Source of the DNA: Diphasiastrum complanatum
Taxonomy: Eukaryota; Streptophyta; Lycopodiopsida; Lycopodiales; Lycopodiaceae
DNA length: 64,000 bases
NCBI GenBank assembly: GCA_029204225.1
Contig: CM055096.1
Coordinates: 41,479,305-41,543,304 of the forward strand
Direction of reading: 5' to 3'
Under the pieces are notes generated by a model. It saw only the letters and a program-made list of their open reading frames with translations, did no database searches and had not been told where the DNA came from. The position numbers were made by a program, and so were the translations under genes. Below, piece by piece: positions 25,931-37,100 of the stretch (position 1 is its first letter; each line of letters starts with the position of its first letter).

Positions 25931-25999
25931 ATTGTACTATGAAGAAACGGTTGCACTAGTTGTTAAGTTCACTACTATGAGGATAGTTTTGTCACTGGC

Positions 26000-26410
26000 A
26001 GCTTAGTTTGGTTGGGATATCCAACAAATGGATGTTCCCAACAAGTATTACAAATTGGCCACTCGATATAAGGGACCATATAAAAAACTTAAAAGGATTT
26101 TTGGCTTACCGATTGGACCTCTTAGAAGGAACTCAAGTACATCCAGTATTTCACATCAGCCGACTTAAGAAAAGTGTATATGATGGGGATTATCTTGGTT
26201 TTGGAGATCTATTGGATCTGTCAGAGGAATCATTTGATGTGATGTGTTTTGAACCTGAATGGTCTTGGATACAAGAACTAAACGATTGCGAAATTGTTTA
26301 GTTATCGAGCATCTAGTTCTCTGGAAAGGTCACACAGACGATGATGACTCTTGGAAACATGAGGGTAGCCTAAGAAAAACCTTTCTTGACTTTAAGTTAT
26401 GAGGAGAAAA
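26000..26410 (+). pseudogene. Gypsy pol C-terminus with chromodomain (plus strand)
   Basis: Frame 26008-26301 includes AYRLDLLEGTQVHPVFHISRLKK, the typical end of a chromovirus integrase. In a second frame the chain continues LVLWKGHTDDDDSWKHE and ends near 26400, a chromodomain. There is a frameshift near 26260. Everything upstream of the integrase tail is missing. Confidence 0.78.
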
Positions 26411-26412
26411 CT

Positions 26413-26552
26413 TTAATAAGGGGGCGGGTATGTCGTGCCCATGATTAGATTGATCTTACCTTTAAATCCTATAAAGAGGGCAATAGGCCTATCTCAACCT
26501 GTAGATTAATTATTGTTGTGAGGTTTTGGGGCTTTCATGGTATTAGAGCCAT
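26413..26552 (+). mobile_element. Polypurine tract, short LTR and primer site in series
   Basis: AATAAGGGGGCGGG (26413-26428) is followed by a TG...CA segment of about 107 bp (TGTCGTGCCC to GGGCTTTCA) holding CCTATAAAGAG, a TATA-like box. It is followed directly by TGGTATTAGAGCC, a tRNA-Met primer site with one mismatch. A polypurine tract marks a 3' LTR and a primer site marks a 5' LTR, so this one LTR is shared by two element copies in tandem or belongs to a one-LTR recombinant. Confidence 0.6.
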
Positions 26553-26880
26553 AATTAATGGTTAGAGGCCTAAAACTCAAGATGGTGGATTGGTATGGAA
26601 CTAATAGTGACTCATAGGGGAAGTGGATGAGGTGGCCCAACTAGTAGGCGGTTGATGTGTCCCAGTGAGGTGTCACAGATCACTCCTAGTATACCCATAG
26701 GCCTCCCATGGGGTAGAGCTCGATTTGGTGATTGGAGCTACTACACATGCTGTTGGAGTGACATCTTTCTCCTATTGAGCATTGGTTGGTCGATAGCTTG
26801 GGGACTAGATCCGTTTGATCTAAATTTGGTAGGGTAGGTTTGTCCTATTGCTTCAACATCCTAGCCTTGGATCTTTGGAA
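26553..26880 (+). other. Probable gypsy leader remnant
   Basis: Sequence downstream of the primer site with no conserved frame (one 61-codon frame only). It ends where the copia remnant begins. By position it is the 5' leader of a second, otherwise missing gypsy copy. Confidence 0.4.
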
Positions 26881-28030
26881 GGAGGTCTTTATACCAAGTA
26901 CATAAAGAACATCCTTGATATCACCAACCTTTTCTGAAGGTCATTGAACACGTAACTTTCCAACACCCTTGATATCATCAGTATAATTGTCTCCCAACTT
27001 GGCATTTGTACCATTATCTAGTTGTTGAAAACTAGATAGATAACCAATGTCGTCGAGGTGTCATATGCCTTGATGCTCTACAATTGATAAACCAACATTC
27101 TTCTTCCCTTGAGAAATCACTTGAAGATGTTGATGCCGAAAACAGTTCACAATTTCTAAGATCCAAAGCACTCACCTTCGTGTCAAGTCCTTCAACATAA
27201 TTTCTTTCTTCTTTCTTCTTTTTGAACCTATTTTTCTAGCATTCTTTTCCAGAATGACCCTGCTTGCCGCATATAAAAGAATTTTCCTTTCCTGTTGGAA
27301 TTTACCTTGTCCTCATCTTCCTGTTGGTTCGATTTATGGTTGTTCTCCCTAATCCCATGCTGCTTTTTGTTCCCCTTGTTCTTTTTCTACCTTGCATCGT
27401 TCTTTGAATTTTGTCCCTGCTTCTTTGCTATGAATGCTATTTTTCAAAATCTTCCTTGTTCATGAGATTGGGATGTCTCATTTCCTCTTGTAACAAAATA
27501 GCATTCAATTCATTAAAGGTAGGCCTGGTTTCCCGTAAAGATATATCATGACAAGATTTTGATAAGCTAGTGGTAAGCTATTAAGCATAATGAATACTAC
27601 TATTGAATAATCTGGGACACTTTCTCCAACCGCGATAAGTTGTCCTCGAAGATCTTTTACCCATGTAAAAATAATCCGTCACTAATTCCCTCGTATCCAT
27701 TTTTGAAGTATGTAGCTTATTTGTTAAGAACAAAATCCTAGATTGATTAACATTCTCGTACAAATTCCTGAGAATATTCTAAGCTACCTTGGGTCTAGCA
27801 ACACCTCTGATATGTGGAATAATCATATCTTCGACTGATAAGTTAACTATATCATGGGCTTTTCTTCGTCGTTTCATGTATTCTCTTAACTCTCTATCAG
27901 TTGTGGGAGGAACGTCAAATTTACTTGCCTCATATAATACCGCATCATTTAAACTTGCCATTGTATGACACTTGAGAGTCAATGTGAAATTTGTTACTTT
28001 AAGAAATCTTTGCTGGTTCCACATAATTTG
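26881..28030 (-). pseudogene. Ty1/copia gag and protease remnant
   Basis: Minus-strand remnant. From 28024 it reads TLKCHTMASLNDAVLYEAS ... IIPHIRGVARPK, then ILRNLYENVNQSRILFLTNKL and MDTRELVTDYF, the copia gag (UBN2-type) domain. A degenerate CCHC knuckle lies near 27240-27290. A protease motif (WFI..RASRHMTP) lies near 27050. Stops at the end of the first block and several frameshifts mark it as dead. Confidence 0.78.
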
Positions 28031-28309
28031 TCGTAAAATTTCTCAATATATTGTGCTTCCTTCAAATCTTTGATAGTTCAAAAAATTTGACGGTTCTTTC
28101 TTCTTAAAAATAACTTGCTTATAGTTTCCAAATAGAACCAATATAAGCTTACTGCCTAAGATCAACAATACTAGTGATATCGTCTTGAGTGGAAAGTAGC
28201 TTGCAAACAAAAACATACCTGTCTCTAGGCCAACTACTGATTGTATCCAAATAATTGATGCATGAAAAAGGCAACACATCTTATAAGAAAACGGAGTGTG
28301 GTAAGATGA

Positions 28310-28824
28310 TCCTAAAACAGATAGCAACATCTCCCTTTGATCCCGTAGAGTATTGGGCATTTTAAGATAAAGTGCTCCTCTATCTCTACCTCCCCGATGG
28401 AACATAGTTGACAAAGCCTCTCCTCTTTGGGGTTGCCCTACCCACCTCTACCAACAATTGATATGAAGATATACTGAGCCACCCTTAGGCAAAGTGGAGG
28501 TTGTGTGACATCCCCAAGTTTAAATATCTGGTGAGGACAATATCTTTGCGCGGATCAATATCCTGAAAGTGCATCCATTAGAAAGCTTACTTGATACCCA
28601 GGGACCACACCAGGCTCTTTGGAGTCTGAACATATGATTTGTCAATAACCTGCCCAATTTATGCATGAGTATAGAAATGCTGACTAAATTCGATAACCGA
28701 GATGCATGAGAATACCAAGATAAGAGACACCCTTCTTATGAAGTCCTTTGGAAGCTGTAAATCCTATCCATGGGAATTTTCTTCTACTATTAACCTCATC
28801 CCCAAACTCCATCACTGTCTGTAT
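28310..28824 (-). pseudogene. LINE H: decayed LINE ORF2 post-RT and knuckle fragment
   Basis: Minus-strand fragment. The knuckle region is at 28480-28330 (LCQL..., EEHFIL.CP-like in shifted frames). Frame 28884-28684 holds IQTVMEFGDEV and TASKGLHKKG, aligning with the LINE B stretch IQRIMTLPTNE and ASSRELYDQG. It is older and more diverged than copies A-G. A probable MITE is inserted at 28825. Confidence 0.65.
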
Positions 28825-28825
28825 A

Positions 28826-29167
28826 ATAGTTGCGGCGAATTGCGATTCGCAAATTTCGATTCTCGGCAAAGAATCGCTGTTCAAATTCTTTTTGAGATTT
28901 CTTTTGAGCTGGTTTTTGGCACATTGTTTCAGCTATATATCCACCCTGAAATGGACAATAGTCTCCATACTGTAGTTGAAACTACCGGCAACCAGTATAA
29001 ATGTACTGCCCTCATCAAGAGCTTCAAGTTGATACCCATATTACCCAGCCCGCCCAAAAAAAAAAAACTGATTCTCAAAATCCTAACAACATTCGTGAAT
29101 CGCGGTTGCGAATTTCGGCTCAAACCGCGATTCAAACCGAGATTCTTGGTCTGCCAGTGCAACTATG
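28826..29167. mobile_element. Probable MITE with 9-bp TSD
   Basis: A 342-bp segment is flanked by the direct repeat GTCTGTATA (28817-28825 and 29168-29176). It begins ATAGTTGC and ends GCAACTAT plus one G. Both ends are rich in subterminal GCGATTCG/CGCGATTC motifs, typical of non-autonomous hAT or Mutator-like elements; a 9-bp duplication favours Mutator-like. It interrupts LINE H. It encodes nothing recognisable. The terminal inverted repeat is short and its outermost base does not pair, so the class is unsure. Confidence 0.55.
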
Positions 29168-29179
29168 GTCTGTATATAG

Positions 29180-29630
29180 CATAGAACCCACGGTTCCCAG
29201 AACCGTGGGTGCTGGGAACCATGGAAGGAACCGTACCACGGTTCCTCTATTTAATTAATTAATTAATTGATTAATTACCAAATTCACAGATTTCACTGAC
29301 GTACAGATGACTTGACAGATGATACAGATGATTTGACAGATGTGAAATCATCTGAAATCATCACTGATTTGACAGATTACACAGATTTCACATGATGTAC
29401 AGATGATTGGACAGATGATACAGATGATTTGACAGATGATTTGTGATTGACAGATTTCACAGAATTCACAGATTTCACAGCTTTTTTTGGCCCTTTTTTT
29501 GCATATTTTTGGGGGGGAAACTAAAAAAATTATTCAATTAACTAATCAGTACGGTTCACTACGGTATGGGCAAATTTTTTCAAGAACTGTACGGTTCTCA
29601 GAACTGTGGTGAACCGATAATATAGATAAT
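29180..29630. repeat. AACCG-rich foldback region with GATTTGACAGAT repeats
   Basis: At 29187-29209 CCCACGGTTC and GAACCGTGGG form a perfect 10-bp stem with a 3-base loop. Similar ACGGTTC/GAACCG motifs recur near 29225-29250 and 29550-29620. Between them (29290-29490) lie irregular repeats of GATTTGACAGAT and ACAGATGAT. The layout (motif-rich ends, simple-repeat centre) suggests another non-autonomous DNA transposon, but no target duplication was found. Confidence 0.45.
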
Positions 29631-31884
29631 CTGAAGATAACGTCGTAATTCTCTAGTTACATTGCGTTCACTTATTTATTTCATAATAGACCCCTTGATG
29701 CGTGGCATCGATGATGTGTGAGATGTTCTTGCTCCGTAGTGGGTGAGGTCCCAGAGGTTAACATGGACCCCAGAACTCCTAGACCCAAACCACCTCCTTT
29801 TTCTCGAGGGGACGTACTGGAGCTTCCTTTTGTAAAGCCATAATTTCCTGCCTTTTATAGTCATCTTGTCTCCATGGATTCTTGGATGTTTCTTATGTTC
29901 CCTCCCAAGTGCGACCATTTTTTTTCTTCATGAGTGTAATGAGCCCTTGGGGCGCTTCTTTTGTCTAAGTTTTGGCAGCAGTGCAGGATCCTCCTAGCAG
30001 CAGATGGATAATCCCAGTCTTCCTGGCTACTCCTTGTCTAGTTTGATGGCTGCAGCAGACTTGAGAGTTTTCCGTATTTGGTCAGCTGGCTGCAACAAAC
30101 ATCCTCTTGATGGAGCCCAATTCAAGGAGCCACTATGGTTGCAGCTGCAGGGTACAGGGACCCAACAGTTTGAGGTACAGGGCAACAACGGGTGGAGTGG
30201 TGGTCAAGCTGGAGTGGCGGTCAAGCTGGAGTGGCAGGAGCCATGACAAGGTGTGATCACTATAGCAAAGGTTATTGCAATATATGAGCTGAAAGTAGCT
30301 TAATACCTTTGGCTAATGTAACGACAACACTATAGAAGGTTTATCAAAAATGACATGTAGAACATGACAACTCTAGTGGAATTTTTTTATGTATGAAGTG
30401 CTTTTGATCTAAAACTTCAAAGTCACTCTACATCCACTTGATATAGAGTTTGCAGGGATATCGAAAAACGTTCCTTAAATTTGTGACAGAATTTGAAGGC
30501 TGGTGAATTTGATTGTGTGATGGATTTTCTTCTCCTGTTGGATTTTGTGGAAATCACGGGGTCATGAAAATATGTGGTTGAATCGATAATAGCTTTGACA
30601 ATTTCCTTCGAAGGAAGATTCGACAATAAGTTTGACAATTGTCGATTCAAGATTTTGTTGAGCAAATACCTGTTTGTGATTTCCGTGTATTTTTGCAGAC
30701 TTTTCGATAACTCGTGTATTTTTGAAGACTGTGTAACAATAGAGATATTTACATACAACAAGTGAAAGGATTTGGATTAGCTGTAGGATTAGGGAGAGAG
30801 AGAATAGAAATCCAACATTTTCCAGTGCGTTGTTGCAAATTTAGCAGATTCGTTCTTCCCATTAAAGTTTCAGCCAATACCGTCTTTCCATTTGCAATTT
30901 TAGATCATGCGAATCGATCCATATTTGGAAATGGCGTGTTTTTTCCTCATAGAAATATCCGCCTGACTGTTTTCGTGTTGACTCGCTTATCATTTTTTCT
31001 AATTTAAAAGAAATTTCTTCTTCACGAATGCTGTCAACTTTTGGGAGTTCTTGGGGGATATTCCAGCTGAATTCACAGATGAGAGCATGTTATTTGAATG
31101 CACATCCAGCAATTTTGTGCACTAGTCTAGAAAATGCATATTGTGTCTATCTTTTGGTGCTACATAATAGACATGCAAAGTAACCTAATCACAAAAGCTT
31201 ACCGTTAAACTATGAATGTTTCCTAGGCTACACACATTGTTGGAGTTAAATTCTGGTCCAAACCTCACGAATGTTCTGATATTTGGTCAAGGAGCATTTT
31301 TTTTATGCCTTTTCTCATGTTTTCTGTTCAACTCAGAGAAGCTGATGCATGTTCATTTGCATTCCACTCAGAGAAGTGAAAGTGCCTGAAAACATTGGGG
31401 TTTACACACACTTAATAATACATCACCATATTAATGTGCATGTCACCAAGATTTTGGATGCAAATAAGAGACATGAACATGTGTGTGCACACATGCGCAT
31501 GCGTGTGTTCTTAGCCACACAAATGCAGGAACTTTGTTACTTGATGGACATGCAAGTGAACTCTCTAAACTCAGAACCCATGTTTAAGGTTGGAACTAGT
31601 CATGGTTTGCTTTCAATCGAATGACCTCATTAGTTGAATGCCATTTTTTTTGCTTTTGTGACATCCTCTTTCCCAAGTTTTGTAAAGAGGTTGAGTGGTT
31701 TAACAGCCAATTGTTGCAACTTCCATATAGAAGACAACCTGATGTGAGCATTGGCACTGTGTATTGCACAATATGCACAACAACACAGTTATGGACAAGG
31801 CTTATCTGGTTTAATTACAAGTTTGAAAGTTTCTACTAATAAACTAGGGTTGACATTATCTTTGCATGTTTTCATCCTTTGTAG
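29631..31884 (+). other. Non-repetitive DNA upstream of the host exon, probably intronic
   Basis: No known family was recognised. A frame at 30004-30246 (80 codons) is low-complexity near its end. A frame at 29918-29676 (minus) is unassigned. Around 31019-31130 the plus strand reads FTNAVNFWEFLGDIPAEF and DESMLFECTSSNFVH before a stop, which looks protein-like and could be another exon of the same gene, though no clean splice sites frame it. The 3' edge at 31860-31884 is pyrimidine-rich and ends in TAG, a good splice acceptor. Confidence 0.35.
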
Positions 31885-32198
31885 ATGATGGCTCTGGGAC
31901 AGCTGAGTGCTGGGCAAGTGGTAAAGTGGCAGCTCAATTGCTGGGAATTGATTCAAGTACTAGGAATGTTGCTTCAGCGTATGAATCGATGCCACCAGAG
32001 AGACGTTCAGGATTACATTTTCTCGTCAAAAGCCTTTGTATGCTGGTCCAAAAGTATAAAAACATTCTTCTAGAAAATGACAGTGTTCTTGAGGATGGTC
32101 GAAGTCTCATTCAAGCTGGCTCAAGCAAAAGTCTTCCCAATGAGGAAGAGTCCATCATCAACACTTTGGTTTCAAGTGCTTGCAGCCGTAACCCTTTG
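31885..32198 (+). CDS. Internal exon of a host gene, OB-fold protein, possibly CTC1-like
   Basis: The acceptor TTCATCCTTTGTAG precedes 31885 and the donor TTG/GTAAAT follows 32198. The exon enters one base into a codon and leaves in phase 0. It encodes about 105 residues beginning (D)DGSGTAECWASGKVAAQLLG, followed by an amphipathic LHFLVKSLCMLVQKYKNILL stretch. The DDG...WASG..AA.LLG pattern recalls, from memory, the C-terminal OB folds of plant CTC1, the large subunit of the CST telomere complex. That assignment is tentative; any protein with a nucleic-acid-binding OB fold could fit. No stop or frameshift is present. All exons upstream are outside what I could identify. Confidence 0.5.
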
Positions 32199-32445
32199 GT
32201 AAATAGCTCAATAATTACGTGAACCTTTTCTTGCTACTTCACCAGGACATGTGCATGTTTTCGTAGTGCTCATTTTGTTTATGCCTGAAACTACAACATT
32301 TTAACTTTTCTCAAATGTTCTTGGAATAATCAACATGTAATGCCAGCTTCATTGACATGTGGATAAGTTCCTACAAATTACTATACGCAAGAATGTTACC
32401 TTCAGCTACAAATTAATAAATAGGCATCAAGTGCCTTATGCACAA

Positions 32446-32704
32446 GGACAAGGACCTAAGCCAAGAATATTAGATGTGAGGAGACACCAACTAACTCTTC
32501 TCTCTCATTCTAGTGTGCTTGGAAGTAATGTTGTGAAGTAGAGTTTTGACTAGAATGTAGTGCTTTGAGTTTTCTCTTAGGATCTTGGTTGTTGATCTTT
32601 CTACAATGTAGTAATGAAAGATCAGTGCATGCTTCTGCTCTGTAATGGCTAGAAGGATTAACACCATGAATCTCAAATGGTATTTCAGCAAGGAGATCTG
32701 AAGT
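32446..32704. repeat. Direct-repeat copy 1 flanking Gypsy-2
   Basis: About 255 bp, from ACAAGGACCTAAGCC to GAGATCTGAAGTA, recurs at 39312-39559 with a few substitutions and small indels. On the minus strand both copies can be read as the same peptide segment (LLAEIPFEIHGV, LLHCRKINNQDP). Differences between the copies are mostly conservative, so it may be an old coding piece, which I do not recognise. Confidence 0.75.
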
Positions 32705-32724
32705 AAAAGTGGCCCTATACACAT

Positions 32725-33175
32725 AGTTATGGACTCGGCTCATTACATTCGCCATGTCCATTTACATTTACTTTACTTTATGCATAAGCAGGCTTTGGGC
32801 CCTTTTTTATTCATTATTTGACATTTAGACTATATGGTTGGCCTTGGGCCCTATTATTGACATTTAGACCATATTATTGGCCTTGGGCCCTATGATTCAC
32901 TATATTGGTTATTTGGTCATATTACTGAGAGTGGGGGCCTTTTTGGAGGGCGCACTATTTTCCCTCTCAGTTTGGCCCTAGCCACTGGAAGCTTCCTTTT
33001 AGGGCTTCCTCTTGGCTATAAGTAGGGATTCTGTGTCATTTGTTACTTGGCTTATGATATGATCTCCTTCTTTAGTCTCTTTAAGCTTTCTCTCTCCTGC
33101 TTTCTAGGGTTAAGTCTTGCTTATGTGATGCTTTCATAGACTAAATCTAGATCAGCCGTGGCTACGTTCATAACT
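32725..33175 (+). repeat. Gypsy-2 5' LTR
   Basis: 451 bp. The interior includes repeated GGCCTTGGGCCCTATTATT blocks and a TATA-like CTATAAGTA near 33016, a plausible promoter. The R/U5 part contains CTTGCTTATGTGATGC, also present in element 3 and the solo LTR. Confidence 0.95.
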
Positions 33176-33188
33176 TGGTTTCAGAGCA
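33176..33188 (+). other. Gypsy-2 primer-binding site
   Basis: TGGTTTCAGAGC directly follows the LTR. It matches the initiator tRNA-Met site with one mismatch (TTT for TAT). Confidence 0.85.
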
Positions 33189-34123
33189 CTTTCCTGAGCA
33201 TCTCCATTGAGCAGATTTTTCTCTCACAGGAGGGCGCCCATCTTCAGCTTGGATCTTCACCATTTTTCAGCCGGATCTTCAGCATTTCTCCACACTTGTC
33301 TTGCAGATTTTCACGACGGATCGGAGGAGGACAGGCGCCCACTTGCTGCCCATTTCTAGCGCCCTCTTGCTGGCTGCCTACTGCTGCATTTTCAGCCTTT
33401 TTCCTCCCCTATTTTGGGCGCCCTACTGCCTCCTATTTGCTGCCCTATTGGGCGCCCTCATGCTTGCTGACCAGCGCCCTACTGCTCCTTCCTTTGCTGA
33501 AAATTTCCGCTTTTTGCTACCCCTATTCGCCACCTTCCATCAGCCACTCCTAGCGCCCTACCAACCCATCTTTTTGATCCAATTTTTTTTTTGCCGTTTA
33601 CTACCTCTCTTGGACGCCCACACTCCACCATAGCTGGCGCCCTACATCCGCCTCAATTTCAGCTCACCCTCCTACACTGCTGTCTGTGTTCGCAACCCTA
33701 CCCCGGACAATACAAACACGCCTAGATGCTTAGAAAGCCACTCCCACCCAACTTCATCGCGCATCGGGATTGCTCCCCGTCTTTATCGCAAACTTTTTTT
33801 TTACCCTTGAAGGGCGATCTCTGATTTTTCAGCCTTGTTTCCTCGCTGCCCATACCTCCTTTTTGTTATCACTTCCTTTCCTTGGCTGCTCCCTTTCCAG
33901 CCCCATAGTCTGCCCGGTACCTTGACATATCGCCGCTATTTTTCAGCTCACTTCCGGTTGCGGTTACGAGGTATTTCTTACTTAGTTGTCCTTTCCGTTC
34001 ATCTTACATCACGAGTTCTATTGTGTCTTTTCATTGGCGTGCCTGTTGTGACGACTTATGTCCTCTCCTTCACTTCGTCCAATTGTTTAGCACATTTCTT
34101 TTCTCGCTTACTTTTTCTTCCTC
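33189..34123 (+). other. Gypsy-2 leader with recurring GCGCCC motifs
   Basis: About 935 bp without a conserved frame. It is pyrimidine-rich, and GGCGCCC or AGCGCCCTAC recurs at least eight times between 33232 and 33645. Many occurrences carry the 6-bp palindrome GGCGCC. The start codon of gag at 34124 follows CTTCCTC. Confidence 0.7.
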
Positions 34124-37100
34124 ATGGCTAGCTCACTCACTACACTTGCGAGTCATTCCGGACCTTTAGATGAACAGTTTGCTGATATGCGTGACTCTCT
34201 TACTCTCCTCAGTAGTCGTTTCGACCAAATGATGACCGGTTTTACCACTCTACAGACCGGCTTTGCCACTATGCAGTCACAGATTGATTCCTTACAGCCA
34301 CATGGACCTGGCAAAGCCCCTGTTCATTCATCATTTGGGTCTCCATTTGGACTTCCATCCTCGTCTACTTCCTTTGGCGGTGGGCCTCATTTTCCACCTA
34401 ACCCACTACCTGGTTGTCCACGTCCTACAGCTCCTGAGTCACATTTTCCACGACATCTAGCTCCTGAGCCACATTTTGCTCGAGATTTTCGTGATCGGGT
34501 ACAGCTTGCCACCTATTCTGGTTCCTCTGACGGGAACTTGTTAGAGAATTGGTTTGCAAAGCTTGATAGTTATTTTCAGATTTACCCTAAGACTGATCCT
34601 CAGAAGATCCAGTTAGCCGCCTTACATTTAGATGGACGTGCTGCCACTTGGTGGCGACTTGACCCTGATCGGGACGGTCTCCAGTTATGGCCTACCTTTC
34701 GTCGTGATCTTCGTGATGCTATGATTGACCCTCAGTGGCTGAGCCGCCAGCGTGATATATTCCGTAGTCTTACTCAGACTGGTGATCTTTCTTCCTATAC
34801 AGATCAGTTTATGGACCTTTCCTACCTCTTTACAGATCTTCAGCCCACCGAGCTTATTTCTCGCTACATTGCTGGACTTCGTGGTGCTCTACGATACGAT
34901 GTCTCTTCTTTCCGTCCACCCACACTTGTTGAGGCCATGTCCCTTGCTAGTACTTTACAGCATAAGTACCCTGATCCTGCTCCCTTTCGCTTTTCCCGAC
35001 CCCGTCCATCTCTTTCACCTCTACCACCTCCGGCCCCATCTGCCCCATCCACTGTCGTCCCGACCTCTTCTCTTACTTCTCCCGCTCCTCGCCCTCCGCC
35101 TCCTCGTCCTGCTTTTGTCCGACGTTACACGTCTGCAGAGTTCGCTGACATTCAGCAGAAGCGTCTTTGCTTTCGTTGTAAGAGTCCTGACCACATTGCC
35201 CGTGATTGCCGCCAGCCCCTGCCTACTTCTACTGCTGTTTTCTACCATGAGGGCACTACCCCAGATGAGTCCGATATCTACATTCATATATCTGATGAGC
35301 CTGATCTATCTCCTGAGCCTTCTACTGATTTACTTCCTGCTACTTGTCATGCTCAGCTTGCTTATGCTACCTGGACAGGGTGCCCCGGTCCTCGCTCCAT
35401 TCGGCTACGTGTGCGCATTACTGGTCGTGAGTATATTGCTTTAGTTGATACCGGCAACACTCATTCCTTTATCAGTAGTTATGTTCTCAGCCGGATACGC
35501 GCTTCACCTATTCCTGCTCCACAGCCTCTCACAGTCGAGGTTGCCAGTTCTCACTCATTTCCTAGTTCTCAGATGTTTCAGGGATTATCCTACCGCATTG
35601 GTGATTTTTCTGGACAGGCAGATCTTTATATCATTCCTCTGGAGCGCTATGACCTTATCCTTGGTGCTGATTGGTTTGCTTCATTGGGAGCGGTTACTTT
35701 GGACCTGGCTCAGCAGACATTGACATTTGTTCATGATGCAGTGACCCACTCACTTGCTGGTATTGATTCTCAGGCAGATTTCCAGCTGATCAGCGGGAAG
35801 CAGTTTATCCGCAGCCTACCTAAGGCTCATTGTGCAGCTTTATTATGTGTTCAGCGTGCTGCAGCAGATCCTCCAGTGACTACCTCTCCTCAAACAACTA
35901 TTCCTCAGGTGATCTCTGACTTATTACATCAGTATGCATTTGTCTTTTCAGAACCTACGACGCTACCACCATTACGTGATGTGAACCACCATATTGATTT
36001 GCGTCTTGGTTCTGCTCCTCCCTCCCGGCCTCTTTACCGTATGTCTAAGTCTGAGCGTGATGAGGTTGAGCTTCAGATTACTGCTTTACTAGATCAGGGC
36101 CTTATTGTTCCTAGTCACAGTCCTTTTGGTGCCCCTGTTCTCCTTGTCAGTAAGAAAGATGGTTCCAAACGCCTCTGCATTGATTATCGTGCCCTCAATA
36201 AGTTGACCATCCGTAACCAGTATCCTATTCCTCACATGGATGATCTCTTTGACCAGTTAGGCACCTCTCATCTTTTCTCTAAGATAGACTTACGTTCCGG
36301 CTATCACCAGATTAGGATGCATCCTTCGGACGAACACAAGACTGCGTTTCGTACCCATCTTGGTTTGTATGAGTTTCGTGTTCTTCCTTTTGGTGTTACT
36401 AATGGTCCACCTACGTTCCAGAATGTGATGAATAACATCATGCGTCCTCTCCTTGGTCGTTGTGTTTTAGTTTATTTTGATGATATTCTTGTTTTTAGTA
36501 AGACTCTTGATGAGCATGTGTTACATCTTTCATCTGTTTTTCAATTGCTTGTTCATCACTAGTTGTTTGCTAAACTTTCTAAGTGTTCCTTTGATGTTGT
36601 TGAGATTGAGTTTTTAGGATTTCTCATTTGTGATGGTCGTATTCGTTTGGACCCTCATAAGGTTCGGGCAATCGCTGATTGGCATGTTCCCACAGATGTC
36701 CACCATGTTCGTCTGTTTCTTGGTCTCGCTACTCACCTTCGTCGTCCTGTTCCTCACTTTGCCACTATGGCTGCCCCTCTTCATGCCCTTTTGAAGAAGT
36801 CTAGTGCTTTTGTTTGGACTTCTGATTGTCAGTTCGCCTTTGACACTCTTCGTCGTGCTGTTGTAAAGGCCTCTGTCCTGTGTTTACCACAGTTTGATCA
36901 GAAATTTATTGTTGAGACCGAGTTGGTTTGGGTGCCTTGCTTCGTCAGTCTCAGTGTATTATTGCTTATGAGTCGCATCGTTTACGCTCTTATGAGCAAC
37001 GTTATTCTGTCCATGAGAAAGAGCTTCTTGCCATTATCTATGCTCTTAAGAAGTGGCGCCATTACCTGTACCGTGTTCCTTTTGATATCGTTACTGATCA

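Noticed and set aside
29001-29258. Plus-strand 85-codon frame near the MITE as a small gene
   Set aside because: It spans the MITE right end and the AACCG foldback, so it crosses element boundaries.
29280-29490. GACAGATGAT repeat block considered as a CRISPR array
   Set aside because: Units are irregular with no constant spacer length and no cas genes; the context is eukaryotic.
34752-35444. 230-codon hydrophobic plus-strand frame resembling a membrane protein
   Set aside because: Out-of-frame shadow of Gypsy-2 gag; leucine richness comes from its pyrimidine-rich codons.
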